Assembly (NCBI GenBank): GCA_937896835.1
Contig: CALBOJ010000135.1
Span: 1-13,646, forward strand
Direction of reading: 5' to 3'
Origin: an uncultured Collinsella sp.
GTDB taxonomy: Bacteria; Actinomycetota; Coriobacteriia; Coriobacteriales; Coriobacteriaceae
Length of the DNA stretch: 13,646 bases
How positions within the stretch are numbered: position 1 is the stretch's first letter; every line of letters starts with the position of its first letter. The position numbers were made by a program, and so were the translations under genes. Shown in pieces: positions 6,210-13,611 of this stretch. Below the pieces are notes generated by a model. It did not search any database. It saw nothing but the letters and a program-made list of their open reading frames with translations, and was not told the DNA's origin.

Positions 6210-6944
6210 ATGTCCGAGGGATGGAACATCTTGGTGGTTGATGACGAGCCTCCTATTAGGGCTGAGCTACGTTATCTGCTGGAAAAGGATGCACGTGTGG
6301 GCCAGATTGCCGAGGCGGGCAATGTCACCGAGGCCGTGGAGTCGATTCTGTCGAACAAGCCCGACGTGCTGTTTTTGGATATCACGATGCCCGGCCGCTC
6401 GGGAATTGAGCTAGCCGAGACCCTGCAAAACCTAAAGACGCCGCCGGTGGTGGTGTTTGTGACGGCGTTTGCAGAGTTCGCGGCCGACGCGTATAACCTC
6501 GATGCTGTCGACTATGTCGTCAAGCCGGTCGAGGACGCGCGCCTGTCGAAGGCGCTCGACAAGATCGAAACCGCCCTGGGTGTTCGCCGCGCTGTCCATA
6601 CCCCGCGCCAGCCCCTTCGCCTGACGGTGGACCGCGGGGGTAAAAAGGTGTTCATCCCCGTGGCGGATGTCTGCTACTTTGAGGCGCGTGCCGATTTTTG
6701 CAACGCCGTCTGCGCCGAGGGAACATATCTGATTAATGAGTCGATCTCTTCGCTCGAACGTCGCTTGGCCTCCGAGGGCTTTATTCGTGTTCATCGCAGC
6801 TATCTGGTCAATTTGGAAGACGTGCACAATGTTGAGATTGGCTCCACGGGGTTGATGGAGCTCAGGCTCGACCGCGTGAGCTCGACGGTGCCGGTGTCCC
6901 GTCGTCGTGCCGCCGAGGTCAAGTCGCACCTGGGGCTTGCGTAA
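6210..6944 (+). CDS. LytTR-family response regulator 1
   Basis: The 244-residue protein has a receiver domain (1-120) with acidic pocket Asp11-Asp12, phospho-acceptor Asp57 in FLDITMPG, Thr85 and Lys105 in VKPVED. The LytTR DNA-binding domain is at about 136-242, with the typical FIRVHRSYLVNL and VPVSRRR segments. It should be phosphorylated by kinase 1 and bind paired direct repeats as a dimer. Start: AGAGGGG 7-8 bases before the ATG. Its receiver and LytTR regions resemble regulator 2. Targets are unknown; the adjacent permease-hydrolase operon and the downstream phospholipase-like and MFS genes are plausible candidates by position only. Confidence 0.94.
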   Translation: MSEGWNILVVDDEPPIRAELRYLLEKDARVGQIAEAGNVTEAVESILSNKPDVLFLDITMPGRSGIELAETLQNLKTPPVVVFVTAFAEFAADAYNLDAVDYVVKPVEDARLSKALDKIETALGVRRAVHTPRQPLRLTVDRGGKKVFIPVADVCYFEARADFCNAVCAEGTYLINESISSLERRLASEGFIRVHRSYLVNLEDVHNVEIGSTGLMELRLDRVSSTVPVSRRRAAEVKSHLGLA

Positions 6945-6998
6945 GAGGCTTGCGTGCCGTCGTTTACCATCGCAGGTTTGGTGTGGGCGCGCGGTGGG

Positions 6999-7004
6999 CA
7001 TAAT
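6999..7004 (+). promoter_or_regulatory. Candidate -10 box (CATAAT) before the phospholipase C-like gene
   Basis: CATAAT lies 33 bases before the chosen ATG in the 92-bp gap after regulator 1. A TTTGGT at 6977-6982, 16 bp upstream, is at best a weak -35. The preceding GGG resembles the setting of the candidate boxes at 8037 and 9436. Confidence 0.3.
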
Positions 7005-7036
7005 GGGTGGCATCGAATGAAATCGAAAGGATCATT

Positions 7037-7981
7037 ATGCCCGCGCTTATCACCCATCATCTGTTTGGCGAGGAAAGCATCGACCGTCTTCCGCAGGGCG
7101 TCATCACGTCCGACGAGGAGCGCATCGCCTTTATCCTGGGAAACCAAGGTCCCGACCCGTTTTTCTTCCACATGCTCACGCCGCGCATTTCCGACTGTAC
7201 GTCGCTTGCTCAGGTCATGCACCGCTCGCGCATGTCGCGCCAGTTCTCATGCCTGCGCGATGGCGTGTCGCACCTGCAGCCGCGCGATGCCAATCTGGGC
7301 CGCGCGTTTGCGCTGGGCCTGCTGTCGCACTATGTGCTCGACCGCAATGCCCATCCCTTTGTCTACGAGCAGCAGTTTGGCATTGTTGAGTCCGACCCCG
7401 AGCTCGAGGCTTCGGGCAGTCAAGTTCACGCCGTGCTCGAAAGCGACCTGGACGTGCTGATGCTGCAGCTTAAACGTGACGGGGCCACGGTCGAGGATTA
7501 TCCGCCGGCGGGCGAGATCGTCACTACCGACCGCATCAATCGCGTTGCCGGCGTGCTGATGAGCTACGTCGCCGGGCGCGTGTACGGTATCGACATCCCG
7601 GCGGGGGAGTACGCCGGCGCCGTAGCCGACATGCAGCTGCTCTACCGTACTATCGAGCCGGCTGGTTCGGCCAAGACGCGCGCGATTGCCCTGCTCGAGG
7701 GCTTGGTGCACGATTATTCGCTGCTCGACGGCCTTGCGCACCGCGTGACGACCGAGCTGCCCGAGCGTACCGGCAACCTGGGCCACTTGGCATGGAAGAA
7801 CCCCTTTACTGATGAAGTCTCGACCGAGAGTTTCCCCGAGGTCTTTGACCGCGCGCTGGTCGATTACGAGTGCACGGTCGCCCGCTTTATCGAGACCGGC
7901 GATATGGAAGCCGTGACCAACCATGTCAATTACAGCGGTCGTGTGCTCGGCGCCGACGAGGAGTTCGACCGCGAGGAGTAG
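7037..7981 (+). CDS. Zinc-dependent phospholipase C family protein
   Basis: It has 314 residues from the ATG at 7037, chosen because GAAAGGA ends 5 bases before it; the in-frame ATG at 7007 has no such site. The N-terminus MPALITHHLFGEE matches the start of bacterial proteins in the zinc-dependent phospholipase C family (PF00882), which begin M-P-x-x-x-x-H-x-x-F-G. Metal-ligand candidates are His7, Asp40 (GNQGPDPFFF), His98, Asp102 and His106 (HYVLDRNAHPFVY), and His131 with Glu135 (HAVLESDLD). There is no signal peptide or membrane helix, so unlike clostridial alpha-toxin it should stay inside the cell. The substrate is unproven; phospholipid-like phosphodiesters are the family expectation. 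It is probably an intracellular housekeeping or lipid-turnover hydrolase rather than a toxin. Confidence 0.85.
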   Translation: MPALITHHLFGEESIDRLPQGVITSDEERIAFILGNQGPDPFFFHMLTPRISDCTSLAQVMHRSRMSRQFSCLRDGVSHLQPRDANLGRAFALGLLSHYVLDRNAHPFVYEQQFGIVESDPELEASGSQVHAVLESDLDVLMLQLKRDGATVEDYPPAGEIVTTDRINRVAGVLMSYVAGRVYGIDIPAGEYAGAVADMQLLYRTIEPAGSAKTRAIALLEGLVHDYSLLDGLAHRVTTELPERTGNLGHLAWKNPFTDEVSTESFPEVFDRALVDYECTVARFIETGDMEAVTNHVNYSGRVLGADEEFDREE

Positions 7982-8036
7982 GGCTCGTGCGTGCCCCCTT
8001 TGCCGAATCCTTACCGGCGCCTCTGGACAATTGGGG

Positions 8037-8042
8037 TACGAT
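8037..8042 (+). promoter_or_regulatory. Candidate extended -10 box (GGGGTACGATG) before the MFS gene
   Basis: TACGAT at 8037-8042, preceded by GGGG, lies about 42 bases before the MFS start. No good -35 box is seen at 16-18 bp. Almost the same string, GGGTATGATGG, occurs before the glycosyltransferase at 9433, which supports a shared promoter element. Confidence 0.35.
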
Positions 8043-8083
8043 GAACTAACTGCATATCGGGCGAATACGAAGGGGCCCTGTCC

Positions 8084-9343
8084 ATGAAATACACCAAGCT
8101 CGAGCGTAACTGGGTTATGTACGATGTGGGCAACTCGGCCCTCGTGCTGCTCAATACCTCGGTGGTGCCCATCTACTTTAACGCCATCAATACCGGTGCT
8201 TCCTCGGCAGACCTGGTGGTCGCTTGGGGCAACGCTCAGACGATTGCCTCGCTAGTCATTGCCATGCTCATGCCCATTCTGGGCGCGCTTGCCGATTACG
8301 CCGGCAACAAGATCAAGTTCTTCTTGGGCTTCTTCCTCACGGGCCTGGTCCTTTGCCTGGCGCAGGCTATCCCAATGTCCGCCATGGCATTTTTGACCGT
8401 GTACGTGCTGTGCACCATCGGCCTTAACTCTTCTATGACGTTCTACGACGCCATGCTGCCCGACATTACCACCGACGAGCGCATGGACGCCGTGTCCAGC
8501 TCGGGCTATGCCTGGGGTTACATCGGTTCCACCGTACCGTTCATCATCTGCCTGGCGCTTATCATGGGTGGCCCCGCTCTCGGCGTCCCCACCATGCTGG
8601 CAACGCGTCTGTCGTTTATCATCACCGGTGCCTGGTGGCTCATCTTTACCCTGCCGCTCATTCGCACCTATAAGCAAAAGTACGGTCGCGAGCGCGGTCC
8701 CGAGGACACCATCGGCCACATCGTGGGCGGTGTGTTCTCCGAGGTCGGACACACCATGCGCGAGATTGCCCACAATAAGACCGTGCTGGTCTACATGATC
8801 GCGTTCTTCTTCTATATCGACGGTGTGCACACGGTCATTTCCATGGCCACCAGTTACGGATCGGCCTTGGGCATCGATTCGACGCAGCTGGTGCTGGCGC
8901 TGCTCGTTACGCAGTTCGTGGCCTTTCCGTCCGCCATCATCTACGGCAAGCTCGCCGGACGCGTGGGCACGCTCAACATGATCTTGGTGGCGGTCGCCGC
9001 CTACATGGGGATTGTGCTGTTCGCCGCGTTCTTCCTAAAGACCGCCTTTGAATTCTGGGTGCTTGCCATTATGGTCGGCCTGTTCCAGGGCGGTGTGCAG
9101 GCGCTCAGCCGTAGCTACTTTGGCCGCATTATCCCCAAGGAAAAGTCCAACGAGTACTACGGCTTCTTTGACATCTTTGGTCGTTATGCAAGCGTTATGG
9201 GCACCTTCCTGGTGTCGGTCGTCACCTCGCTGACCGGCAACCCGTCGCTGGGCGTCCTTTCCATTGGCGTGCTGCTGGTCGTTGGCTTTATGCTACTGGT
9301 CCGCCTGTCCCGCATGACTCGGGCGGCAGAGCATGCCGCATAG
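8084..9343 (+). CDS. UMF1-type (Atg22-like) MFS transporter
   Basis: The 419-residue protein has about 12 membrane helices. It starts KLERNWVMYDVGNSA, the W-x-x-Y-D-x-x-N-S-A signature at the first helix of UMF1/Atg22-like MFS members. The second half has GGVQALSRSYFGRIIPKEKSNEYYGFFDIFGR, split here as GGVQALSRSYFGRIIP and KEKSNEYYGFFDIFGR (about 336-367), also diagnostic of this group. Atg22 exports amino acids from the yeast vacuole; bacterial substrates are not known, so efflux of a small metabolite is the safest reading. GAAGGGG lies 8 bases before the ATG. No terminator directly follows; the first one is at 9458. An acidic/basic loop around 200-220 separates the two six-helix halves. Confidence 0.9.
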   Translation: MKYTKLERNWVMYDVGNSALVLLNTSVVPIYFNAINTGASSADLVVAWGNAQTIASLVIAMLMPILGALADYAGNKIKFFLGFFLTGLVLCLAQAIPMSAMAFLTVYVLCTIGLNSSMTFYDAMLPDITTDERMDAVSSSGYAWGYIGSTVPFIICLALIMGGPALGVPTMLATRLSFIITGAWWLIFTLPLIRTYKQKYGRERGPEDTIGHIVGGVFSEVGHTMREIAHNKTVLVYMIAFFFYIDGVHTVISMATSYGSALGIDSTQLVLALLVTQFVAFPSAIIYGKLAGRVGTLNMILVAVAAYMGIVLFAAFFLKTAFEFWVLAIMVGLFQGGVQALSRSYFGRIIPKEKSNEYYGFFDIFGRYASVMGTFLVSVVTSLTGNPSLGVLSIGVLLVVGFMLLVRLSRMTRAAEHAA

Positions 9344-9399
9344 GAGCGAGCGGCTATTGTGCCTGTCCACGGTACTCTTTTGGGGTTATCCGCAATAAA

Positions 9400-9441
9400 C
9401 ATTGCGACTTGCGAGCAATGATTTGCCCAAGTGGGTATGAT
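9400..9441 (+). promoter_or_regulatory. Candidate promoter with upstream dyad for the glycosyltransferase operon
   Basis: TATGAT at 9436-9441, preceded by GTGGG, is a possible extended -10 box. Upstream, CATTGC (9400-9405) and GCAATG (9415-9420) form an inverted repeat that could be an operator; GCAAT at 9392-9396 can pair with the same ATTGC. No convincing -35 box is present. Transcription would start near 9448, just before the hairpin at 9458. Confidence 0.35.
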
Positions 9442-9457
9442 GGAATCAGCTAGGTCG

Positions 9458-9493
9458 CGGGGCGTCGCCTGTGTTTGGCGGCGTCCCGTTTTT
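9458..9493 (+). terminator. Intrinsic terminator or attenuator before the glycosyltransferase
   Basis: CGGGGCGTCGCC (9458-9469) pairs with GGCGGCGTCCCG (9477-9488) over 12 bp with two wobbles and a 7-nt loop, followed at once by TTTTT (9489-9493). It may end the MFS transcript. If the -10 box at 9436 is real, the hairpin lies inside the leader of the glycosyltransferase operon and would act as an attenuator. The ribosome site AGGGAGG follows at 9501-9507. Confidence 0.75.
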
Positions 9494-9514
9494 GTGTTGC
9501 AGGGAGGGTAAGGC

Positions 9515-10702
9515 ATGAACGCCACGGTCGTGATTCCAACGTATTGGGCGGGCGATGACGCTTGCGCAAACGCCCCTGGCACCTATGACCATTCGACGCG
9601 ACTCAACGCCGACAATCCCGAACTCGACCGCTGCCTGGCCTCGCTTGAGCAGGTGTGCGACATCCCGCGCATCATCCTTTTGGTGGTCTGTCCTGTTTCT
9701 GCCACAGCCGATGTGTCGCTGCGCGTGCACGAGATTGTCGACGCGCATCCCACGCTCAAGGTCACCGTTGTCACCAACACCCAGGCCTCGCGCATCGCAG
9801 ACCGGGTTGCTCAGATCGCGCCCAAGGGTTCGGGCGAGTGCGTGAGCCTGCGAGGTTACGGCGCCATCCGCAACATGGGGCTAGCCTGTGCCGCTGTGCT
9901 GGGGCATGACGCGGTTATCTTTTTGGATGACGATGAGACTGTCATCGACGCCGACTTTATGAAGCGCGCGACCTATGCGTTGGGGCAGCAGACGCGTCAG
10001 GGCTTGCCGATCTTGGTCAAGAGCGGCTATTTCTACGATCGCGACGGCTCGCCGCTGGCTCCCACGGACAAGGCGGGCATCTGCCATCGTTGGTGGACCA
10101 AGCGCATCGAGTTCAACCGTTGGATGAAAAAGGCGCTCTCGGGCACCCGCATCTCGCGCTCCAACTACGTGTGCGGCGGCCTGATGGCCCTGCACGCCCG
10201 CGCCTTTACGCGTGTGGCCTTTGACCCGTTTATCACCCGCGGCGAGGACTTGGATTACCTCTTTAACATGCGCATGTTTGGCTACGACGTGTGGTTCGAT
10301 AACGAGTGGACCGTGCGCCATCTGCCTCCGGAGTCCGAAAAGCGCTCACCGCGCTTTATGCAGGATGTATACCGTTGGTACTACGAACGGGCCAAGTTGA
10401 CATTCGCCGCGCATCAAAAGGAGCTCATTCCCGTTACGGCGGCATCGCTCATGCCCTACCCGGGCCCGTGGATTTCGCGCGAGCTCGACGACCGCGTGCG
10501 CAAGACCGCTATGGTCCGCAGCGTGTTTACCCGCGAGCATGAGGGCTACCTGCGCATCTGGCGCCATGGTATCGACGAGGCAAAGGCCTATGCGCGCCAA
10601 AACGCTGCAAGCTACCTGCGTTTCCAGAGCTTTTGGCCCAAGATCATGGACGGGCTTTGGCGTGACGCACAACTGATCAGTATCCTGGAGGGGGCCGAAT
10701 GA
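9515..10702 (+). CDS. GT-A fold glycosyltransferase (family 2-like)
   Basis: The 395-residue cytoplasmic protein has no signal peptide or membrane helix. The N-terminus TVVIPTYWAGDD is a GT-A nucleotide-sugar strand, the metal-binding D-x-D is in IFLDDDETV (Asp138-Asp140), and the acidic acceptor-site motif is TRGEDLDYLFNMRMFGYDVWFD (Glu244, Asp245), split here as TRGEDLDYLF and NMRMFGYDVWFD. His269 in VRHLPP may be a further metal ligand, as in some retaining GT-A enzymes. About 125 C-terminal residues beyond this are unassigned. It should transfer a sugar from a nucleotide-sugar to an unknown acceptor, perhaps a lipid or compatible solute. The start follows AGGGAGG by 7 bases. Its stop overlaps the start of kinase 2 (ATGA), so glycan synthesis and signalling share one transcript. 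Confidence 0.85.
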   Translation: MNATVVIPTYWAGDDACANAPGTYDHSTRLNADNPELDRCLASLEQVCDIPRIILLVVCPVSATADVSLRVHEIVDAHPTLKVTVVTNTQASRIADRVAQIAPKGSGECVSLRGYGAIRNMGLACAAVLGHDAVIFLDDDETVIDADFMKRATYALGQQTRQGLPILVKSGYFYDRDGSPLAPTDKAGICHRWWTKRIEFNRWMKKALSGTRISRSNYVCGGLMALHARAFTRVAFDPFITRGEDLDYLFNMRMFGYDVWFDNEWTVRHLPPESEKRSPRFMQDVYRWYYERAKLTFAAHQKELIPVTAASLMPYPGPWISRELDDRVRKTAMVRSVFTREHEGYLRIWRHGIDEAKAYARQNAASYLRFQSFWPKIMDGLWRDAQLISILEGAE

Positions 10703-12042
10703 TCGACCGCCGCGCCCAGCGCGATAGTTCATTATCAATCTTTCGCATCATTGCCGTTGCCTGCGCCATTTGCGTGCTGGTGTACTTTATTTTTGCCCTG
10801 GTGACCGGTATCGAGCCGATCGCCACGGTGATTGCCTGCGCGCTGCTGTGCATCTTTCTGTGCATCTTTATCTTTTTGACGCTCAATCCCGATTCGGTGC
10901 GCTCCCAGTACACCGAGGAGACGCTCTCGGTGGCCTCGGCCATGCTCGAGGACATTAAGGGCGGTCTGACGCAGGAGTCGGCGCGTTTGGTGTGCCGGCG
11001 CATTTTGCCCGAGACGCGCGCCATGACGGTGGCCATCACCGACGAGGGCAACGTGCTTGCCTGCGCGGGCGAGTTTGAGGAAAAACTGCTGCCCGATACT
11101 CCCATCCACACGCTTGCCACACGCTACGTTATCGAACATGGCATCGTGCAGTCGTTCAACCGTATGGTGGATGTCGTGGGCTCGGACGGCTCGCACAACC
11201 AAGTCCCCGCCGGCATTATCGCCCCCATCAAGGTGGGCGATCGTACCGTCGGTACGCTCAAGTTCTACTACAAGACCCCGCGCGCCGTCGACCGTACCCA
11301 GTACGCGCTTGCCTCGGGCTTTGCCGAGATCTTGTCCACACAGCTCGCCATCCACGAGCTCGAGGTGCAAAAGGAGCTCACGGCGCGCGCCGAGGTGCGT
11401 GCGCTGCAGGCGCAGATTAACCCGCACTTCCTGTTCAACACGCTGAACACCATTGCATCGTTTACGCGCACCGACCCGCTGCGGGCTCGCGAACTGCTTC
11501 GTGAGTTCTCATCGTTCTATCGTGCCACGCTCGACAACTCGGGATCGCTTATTCCGGTCTCGCGCGAGGTCGCACAGACCAAGCGCTACCTTACCTTTGA
11601 GAAGGCCCGCTTTGGCGAGGACCGCGTGCTTGCGACGTTCGATGTGTCCGAGGACGTGGAAGATACGCTGGTGCCGGCGTTCGTGATCCAGCCGATTGTC
11701 GAGAACGCCGTACGTCATGGTATGGGCGATGACGACGCCCTGAGGATCGACGTGACCGTTCACCAAGACGGCGAGGATGCAATCTTGATTGCCGTGGCCG
11801 ATAATGGCGTGGGCATGGATGAGGGTACCGCCGCCAGACTGTTTGACGAGCGCTCTGCCCGTCCCGACGCCAGCTCTCCCCAGGGTGGCGGCGCCGGTGT
11901 GGCCATGCACAATATTTCGGAGCGCATCCATCGCTTTTATGGGCCGCACTCCTATACGCGTGTCGAATCGGCGCCGGGCAAGGGCACCAAAGTGCTCCTT
12001 CATCTTGATTTGTCAGAGAGCATCTTTGACATTCAAGAGTAA
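10699..12042 (+). CDS. LytS-like sensor histidine kinase 2 (2-TM, GAF, HisK/HATPase)
   Basis: The 447-residue protein has membrane helices at about 13-37 and 40-62 with almost no external loop. The GAF-like region is about 72-222 (GIIAPIKVGDRTVGTLKFYY). The kinase core has canonical QINPHFLFN with His243, N-box IVENAVRHG (Asn336), DNGVGM (368-373) and a glycine-rich GGGAGVAMHN (397-406), where Val replaces the usual Leu. ASGFA-STQLA through SFYR-TL is nearly the same as in kinase 1, showing a duplication. The ATG overlaps the glycosyltransferase stop by 4 bp, and GGAGGGG lies 5 bases upstream inside that gene, so translation is probably coupled. The signal is unknown; with so little outside the cell it is likely sensed in the membrane or cytoplasm. 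Confidence 0.92.
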   Translation: MIDRRAQRDSSLSIFRIIAVACAICVLVYFIFALVTGIEPIATVIACALLCIFLCIFIFLTLNPDSVRSQYTEETLSVASAMLEDIKGGLTQESARLVCRRILPETRAMTVAITDEGNVLACAGEFEEKLLPDTPIHTLATRYVIEHGIVQSFNRMVDVVGSDGSHNQVPAGIIAPIKVGDRTVGTLKFYYKTPRAVDRTQYALASGFAEILSTQLAIHELEVQKELTARAEVRALQAQINPHFLFNTLNTIASFTRTDPLRARELLREFSSFYRATLDNSGSLIPVSREVAQTKRYLTFEKARFGEDRVLATFDVSEDVEDTLVPAFVIQPIVENAVRHGMGDDDALRIDVTVHQDGEDAILIAVADNGVGMDEGTAARLFDERSARPDASSPQGGGAGVAMHNISERIHRFYGPHSYTRVESAPGKGTKVLLHLDLSESIFDIQE

Positions 12043-12051
12043 AATAAAAGG

Positions 12052-12089
12052 CTACGGGCTCAACGTCATGCGACGGATGCCCGGCGTAG
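12052..12089 (+). other. Intercistronic hairpin between kinase 2 and regulator 2
   Basis: CTAC (12052-12055) pairs with GTAG (12086-12089), GGGC (12056-12059) with GCCC (12079-12082), and CGTC (12064-12067) with GACG (12072-12075) around a 4-nt loop, with a 3-base bulge at 12083-12085. There is no T-run. It could lower or separate regulator expression relative to the kinase. Confidence 0.4.
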
Positions 12090-12114
12090 TTAGTTGACGA
12101 AAGGTTTTATCCCT

Positions 12115-12831
12115 ATGCTGCGTGCGATGATTGTGGATGATGAGGCGCCGGCTCGCTCGGAGCTTCGCTTCTTGCTCGAGCAAACGGGCAAGATCGGCAC
12201 GATCACGGAGGCGTCGAGCGTCCGCTCCGCCATCGAGATGCTTATGGAAAGTCGCGTGGATGTCGTGTTTCTCGATATCTCGATGCCCGGTGCCTCGGGC
12301 CTGCAACTTGCCGAGGCACTGCATAAGCTCAAAAATCCGCCGGCGATCGTATTTGTGACTGCGTATAGCGACCATGCGGTCGAGGCATTCGACGTCGATG
12401 CCGTCGATTATCTGATGAAGCCTGTCGAGGAAGCTCGCTTGGATCGCGCGATCGAGAAGGTTATGCAGCGCGCCAAGCCGGTCACGGACAGCAAGGTGAC
12501 CATCGAGCGTATCCCGGTGGAAAAGGGCGGCCGCAAGGTGCTCATTCCCGTGGACGACATTCGCTTTATCATGGCCAAGGACGATTACTCCTGCATCTAT
12601 ACCGTCGATGATCGCTTTTTGTCGACGACCTCGCTGGCGCAGTTTGAGGCCAAGCTCTGCGACTTTGGCTTCTTCCGTGTTCACCGCCGCTATATCGTCA
12701 ACCTGGCGTGCGTCACGGACGTTGAGACGGTGCCCTCGGGTGCCATCCAGCTGGGCATTACGGGCGTCGACGAACGCGTGCCGGTTTCGCGCCGCCGCGT
12801 CGTGCCGCTCAAGAAGGCTCTGAGTCTCTAG
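12115..12831 (+). CDS. LytTR-family response regulator 2
   Basis: It has 238 residues from the ATG at 12115; an in-frame TTG at 12094 would add seven residues with no family match, while CGAAAGG ends 10 bases before the chosen ATG. The receiver domain has Asp8-Asp9, phospho-acceptor Asp54 in FLDISMPG, Thr82 and Lys102 in MKPVEE. The LytTR domain spans about 128-236 with FFRVHRRYIVNL and VPVSRRR. It should pair with kinase 2, 72 bp upstream. Its similarity to regulator 1 (DAVDY-KPVE, GG-KV-IPV, VPVSRRR) makes cross-phosphorylation and shared binding sites possible. A strong terminator follows. Confidence 0.94.
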   Translation: MLRAMIVDDEAPARSELRFLLEQTGKIGTITEASSVRSAIEMLMESRVDVVFLDISMPGASGLQLAEALHKLKNPPAIVFVTAYSDHAVEAFDVDAVDYLMKPVEEARLDRAIEKVMQRAKPVTDSKVTIERIPVEKGGRKVLIPVDDIRFIMAKDDYSCIYTVDDRFLSTTSLAQFEAKLCDFGFFRVHRRYIVNLACVTDVETVPSGAIQLGITGVDERVPVSRRRVVPLKKALSL

Positions 12832-12837
12832 CACACT

Positions 12838-12888
12838 GGCCCCGCAGCCCTGTAGACCCATCGTCTGCGGGGCCGTGGGGCCTTTTTT
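12838..12888 (+). terminator. Rho-independent terminator after regulator 2
   Basis: GGCCCCGCAG (12838-12847) is exactly complementary to CTGCGGGGCC (12865-12874). A second GGGGCC (12877-12882) directly precedes six T's and can compete for the same GGCCCC arm. Either pairing would terminate transcription of the glycosyltransferase-kinase-regulator operon. Confidence 0.82.
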
Positions 12889-12927
12889 GTATGTATCTGC
12901 CGAATCGTTTTTTGCGGAAGGGATCCC

Positions 12928-13395
12928 ATGAACAGTGCAAGCGCCAAGCGTATCGACATCATCTCGGACACCCACGGCTATTTATCGCCTGCGCTCTTGG
13001 ATGAGCTTGAGGGCGCAGATCTGATCATCCACGCCGGCGACCTCACGTCAGAGATGGACTACGAGCACCTATGCACCATCGCCCCCGTGCGGGCCGTCTT
13101 GGGCAACAACGATTACTACCGCGACTACGGCCCCGATGTAGACCGTCTTGCGCTCTTTACCTACGAAGGCCTCAAATTCGCCGTAGCCCACTACCGCGAA
13201 GACCTTCCGGTGGGATCCGTAGACGTAGCCATCAACGGTCACACCCACGTAACCAAAGAAGCCCAAGTGGGCCGCTGCTTAGTCCTCAACCCGGGCAGCG
13301 CCAGCTACCCCAGAGGCACCCGAGGCCCCACCATGGCCAGAATGCTCGTCAAAGACGGCAAGATCCTAAGCACCAAGTTTATTGACTTGGACTAA
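12928..13395 (+). CDS. YfcE/MJ0936-like metallophosphoesterase
   Basis: The 155-residue protein is the usual size for this small phosphodiesterase family. Metal-binding motifs appear in order: SDTHG (Asp14, His16), HAGDLT (Asp38), LGNND (Asn60/Asn61), NGHTH (His105, His107) and LNPGS. The fourth motif, usually T-H-G-H, reads VAHYRE at 86-91: the first histidine (His88) is kept, but the following G-H is Y-R. It probably uses two Mn or similar ions to hydrolyse phosphodiesters; the natural substrate of the family is unclear. GGAAGGG lies 5 bases before the ATG. It stands between two terminators, so it is a single-gene unit, although its own promoter was not identified in the 40 bases after the upstream T-run. 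Confidence 0.9.
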   Translation: MNSASAKRIDIISDTHGYLSPALLDELEGADLIIHAGDLTSEMDYEHLCTIAPVRAVLGNNDYYRDYGPDVDRLALFTYEGLKFAVAHYREDLPVGSVDVAINGHTHVTKEAQVGRCLVLNPGSASYPRGTRGPTMARMLVKDGKILSTKFIDLD

Positions 13396-13404
13396 CCGCA
13401 ACAA

Positions 13405-13435
13405 AAACGGGGGATGCAGATTGCGTCCCCCGTTT
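13405..13435 (+). terminator. Rho-independent terminator after the phosphodiesterase
   Basis: AAACGGGGGATGC (13405-13417) pairs with GCGTCCCCCGTTT (13423-13435) over 13 bp with one wobble and a 5-nt loop AGATT. The A-run before and T-rich end after the stem allow action in both directions. Confidence 0.85.
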
Positions 13436-13496
13436 CCATTTGAGCCAAAGGCAGAGCTTCAACAAAAACAATCAGACCAACCCCGCCGAGGAGCAC

Positions 13497-13527
13497 GCGG
13501 GCTAGCCGCGCAGCGGCGCACGCCCGC
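13497..13527. repeat. Nested palindrome in the right-edge intergenic region
   Basis: GCGGGC (13497-13502) pairs with GCCCGC (13522-13527), and inside it GCCGC (13505-13509) pairs with GCGGC (13513-13517). The surrounding 13436-13611 holds no supported gene; the minus-strand frame 13392-13610 has no recognisable domain and is discounted. Confidence 0.5.
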
Positions 13528-13611
13528 AAAACTGGTTGAATAATGTGACGGCAGGGAGGGCTTCCGGGGCTGAGGGCGGGGGTTAAGTTTGTCGCGAGTT
13601 CCGCACGCAAA

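Noticed and set aside
7037..7981. Alpha-toxin-like secreted phospholipase C
   Set aside because: No signal peptide and no C-terminal membrane-binding domain; it matches the small intracellular bacterial subgroup instead.
13392..13610. 72-aa minus-strand open frame at the right edge
   Set aside because: It reads through the terminator hairpin and the nested palindrome and has no ribosome site or domain.
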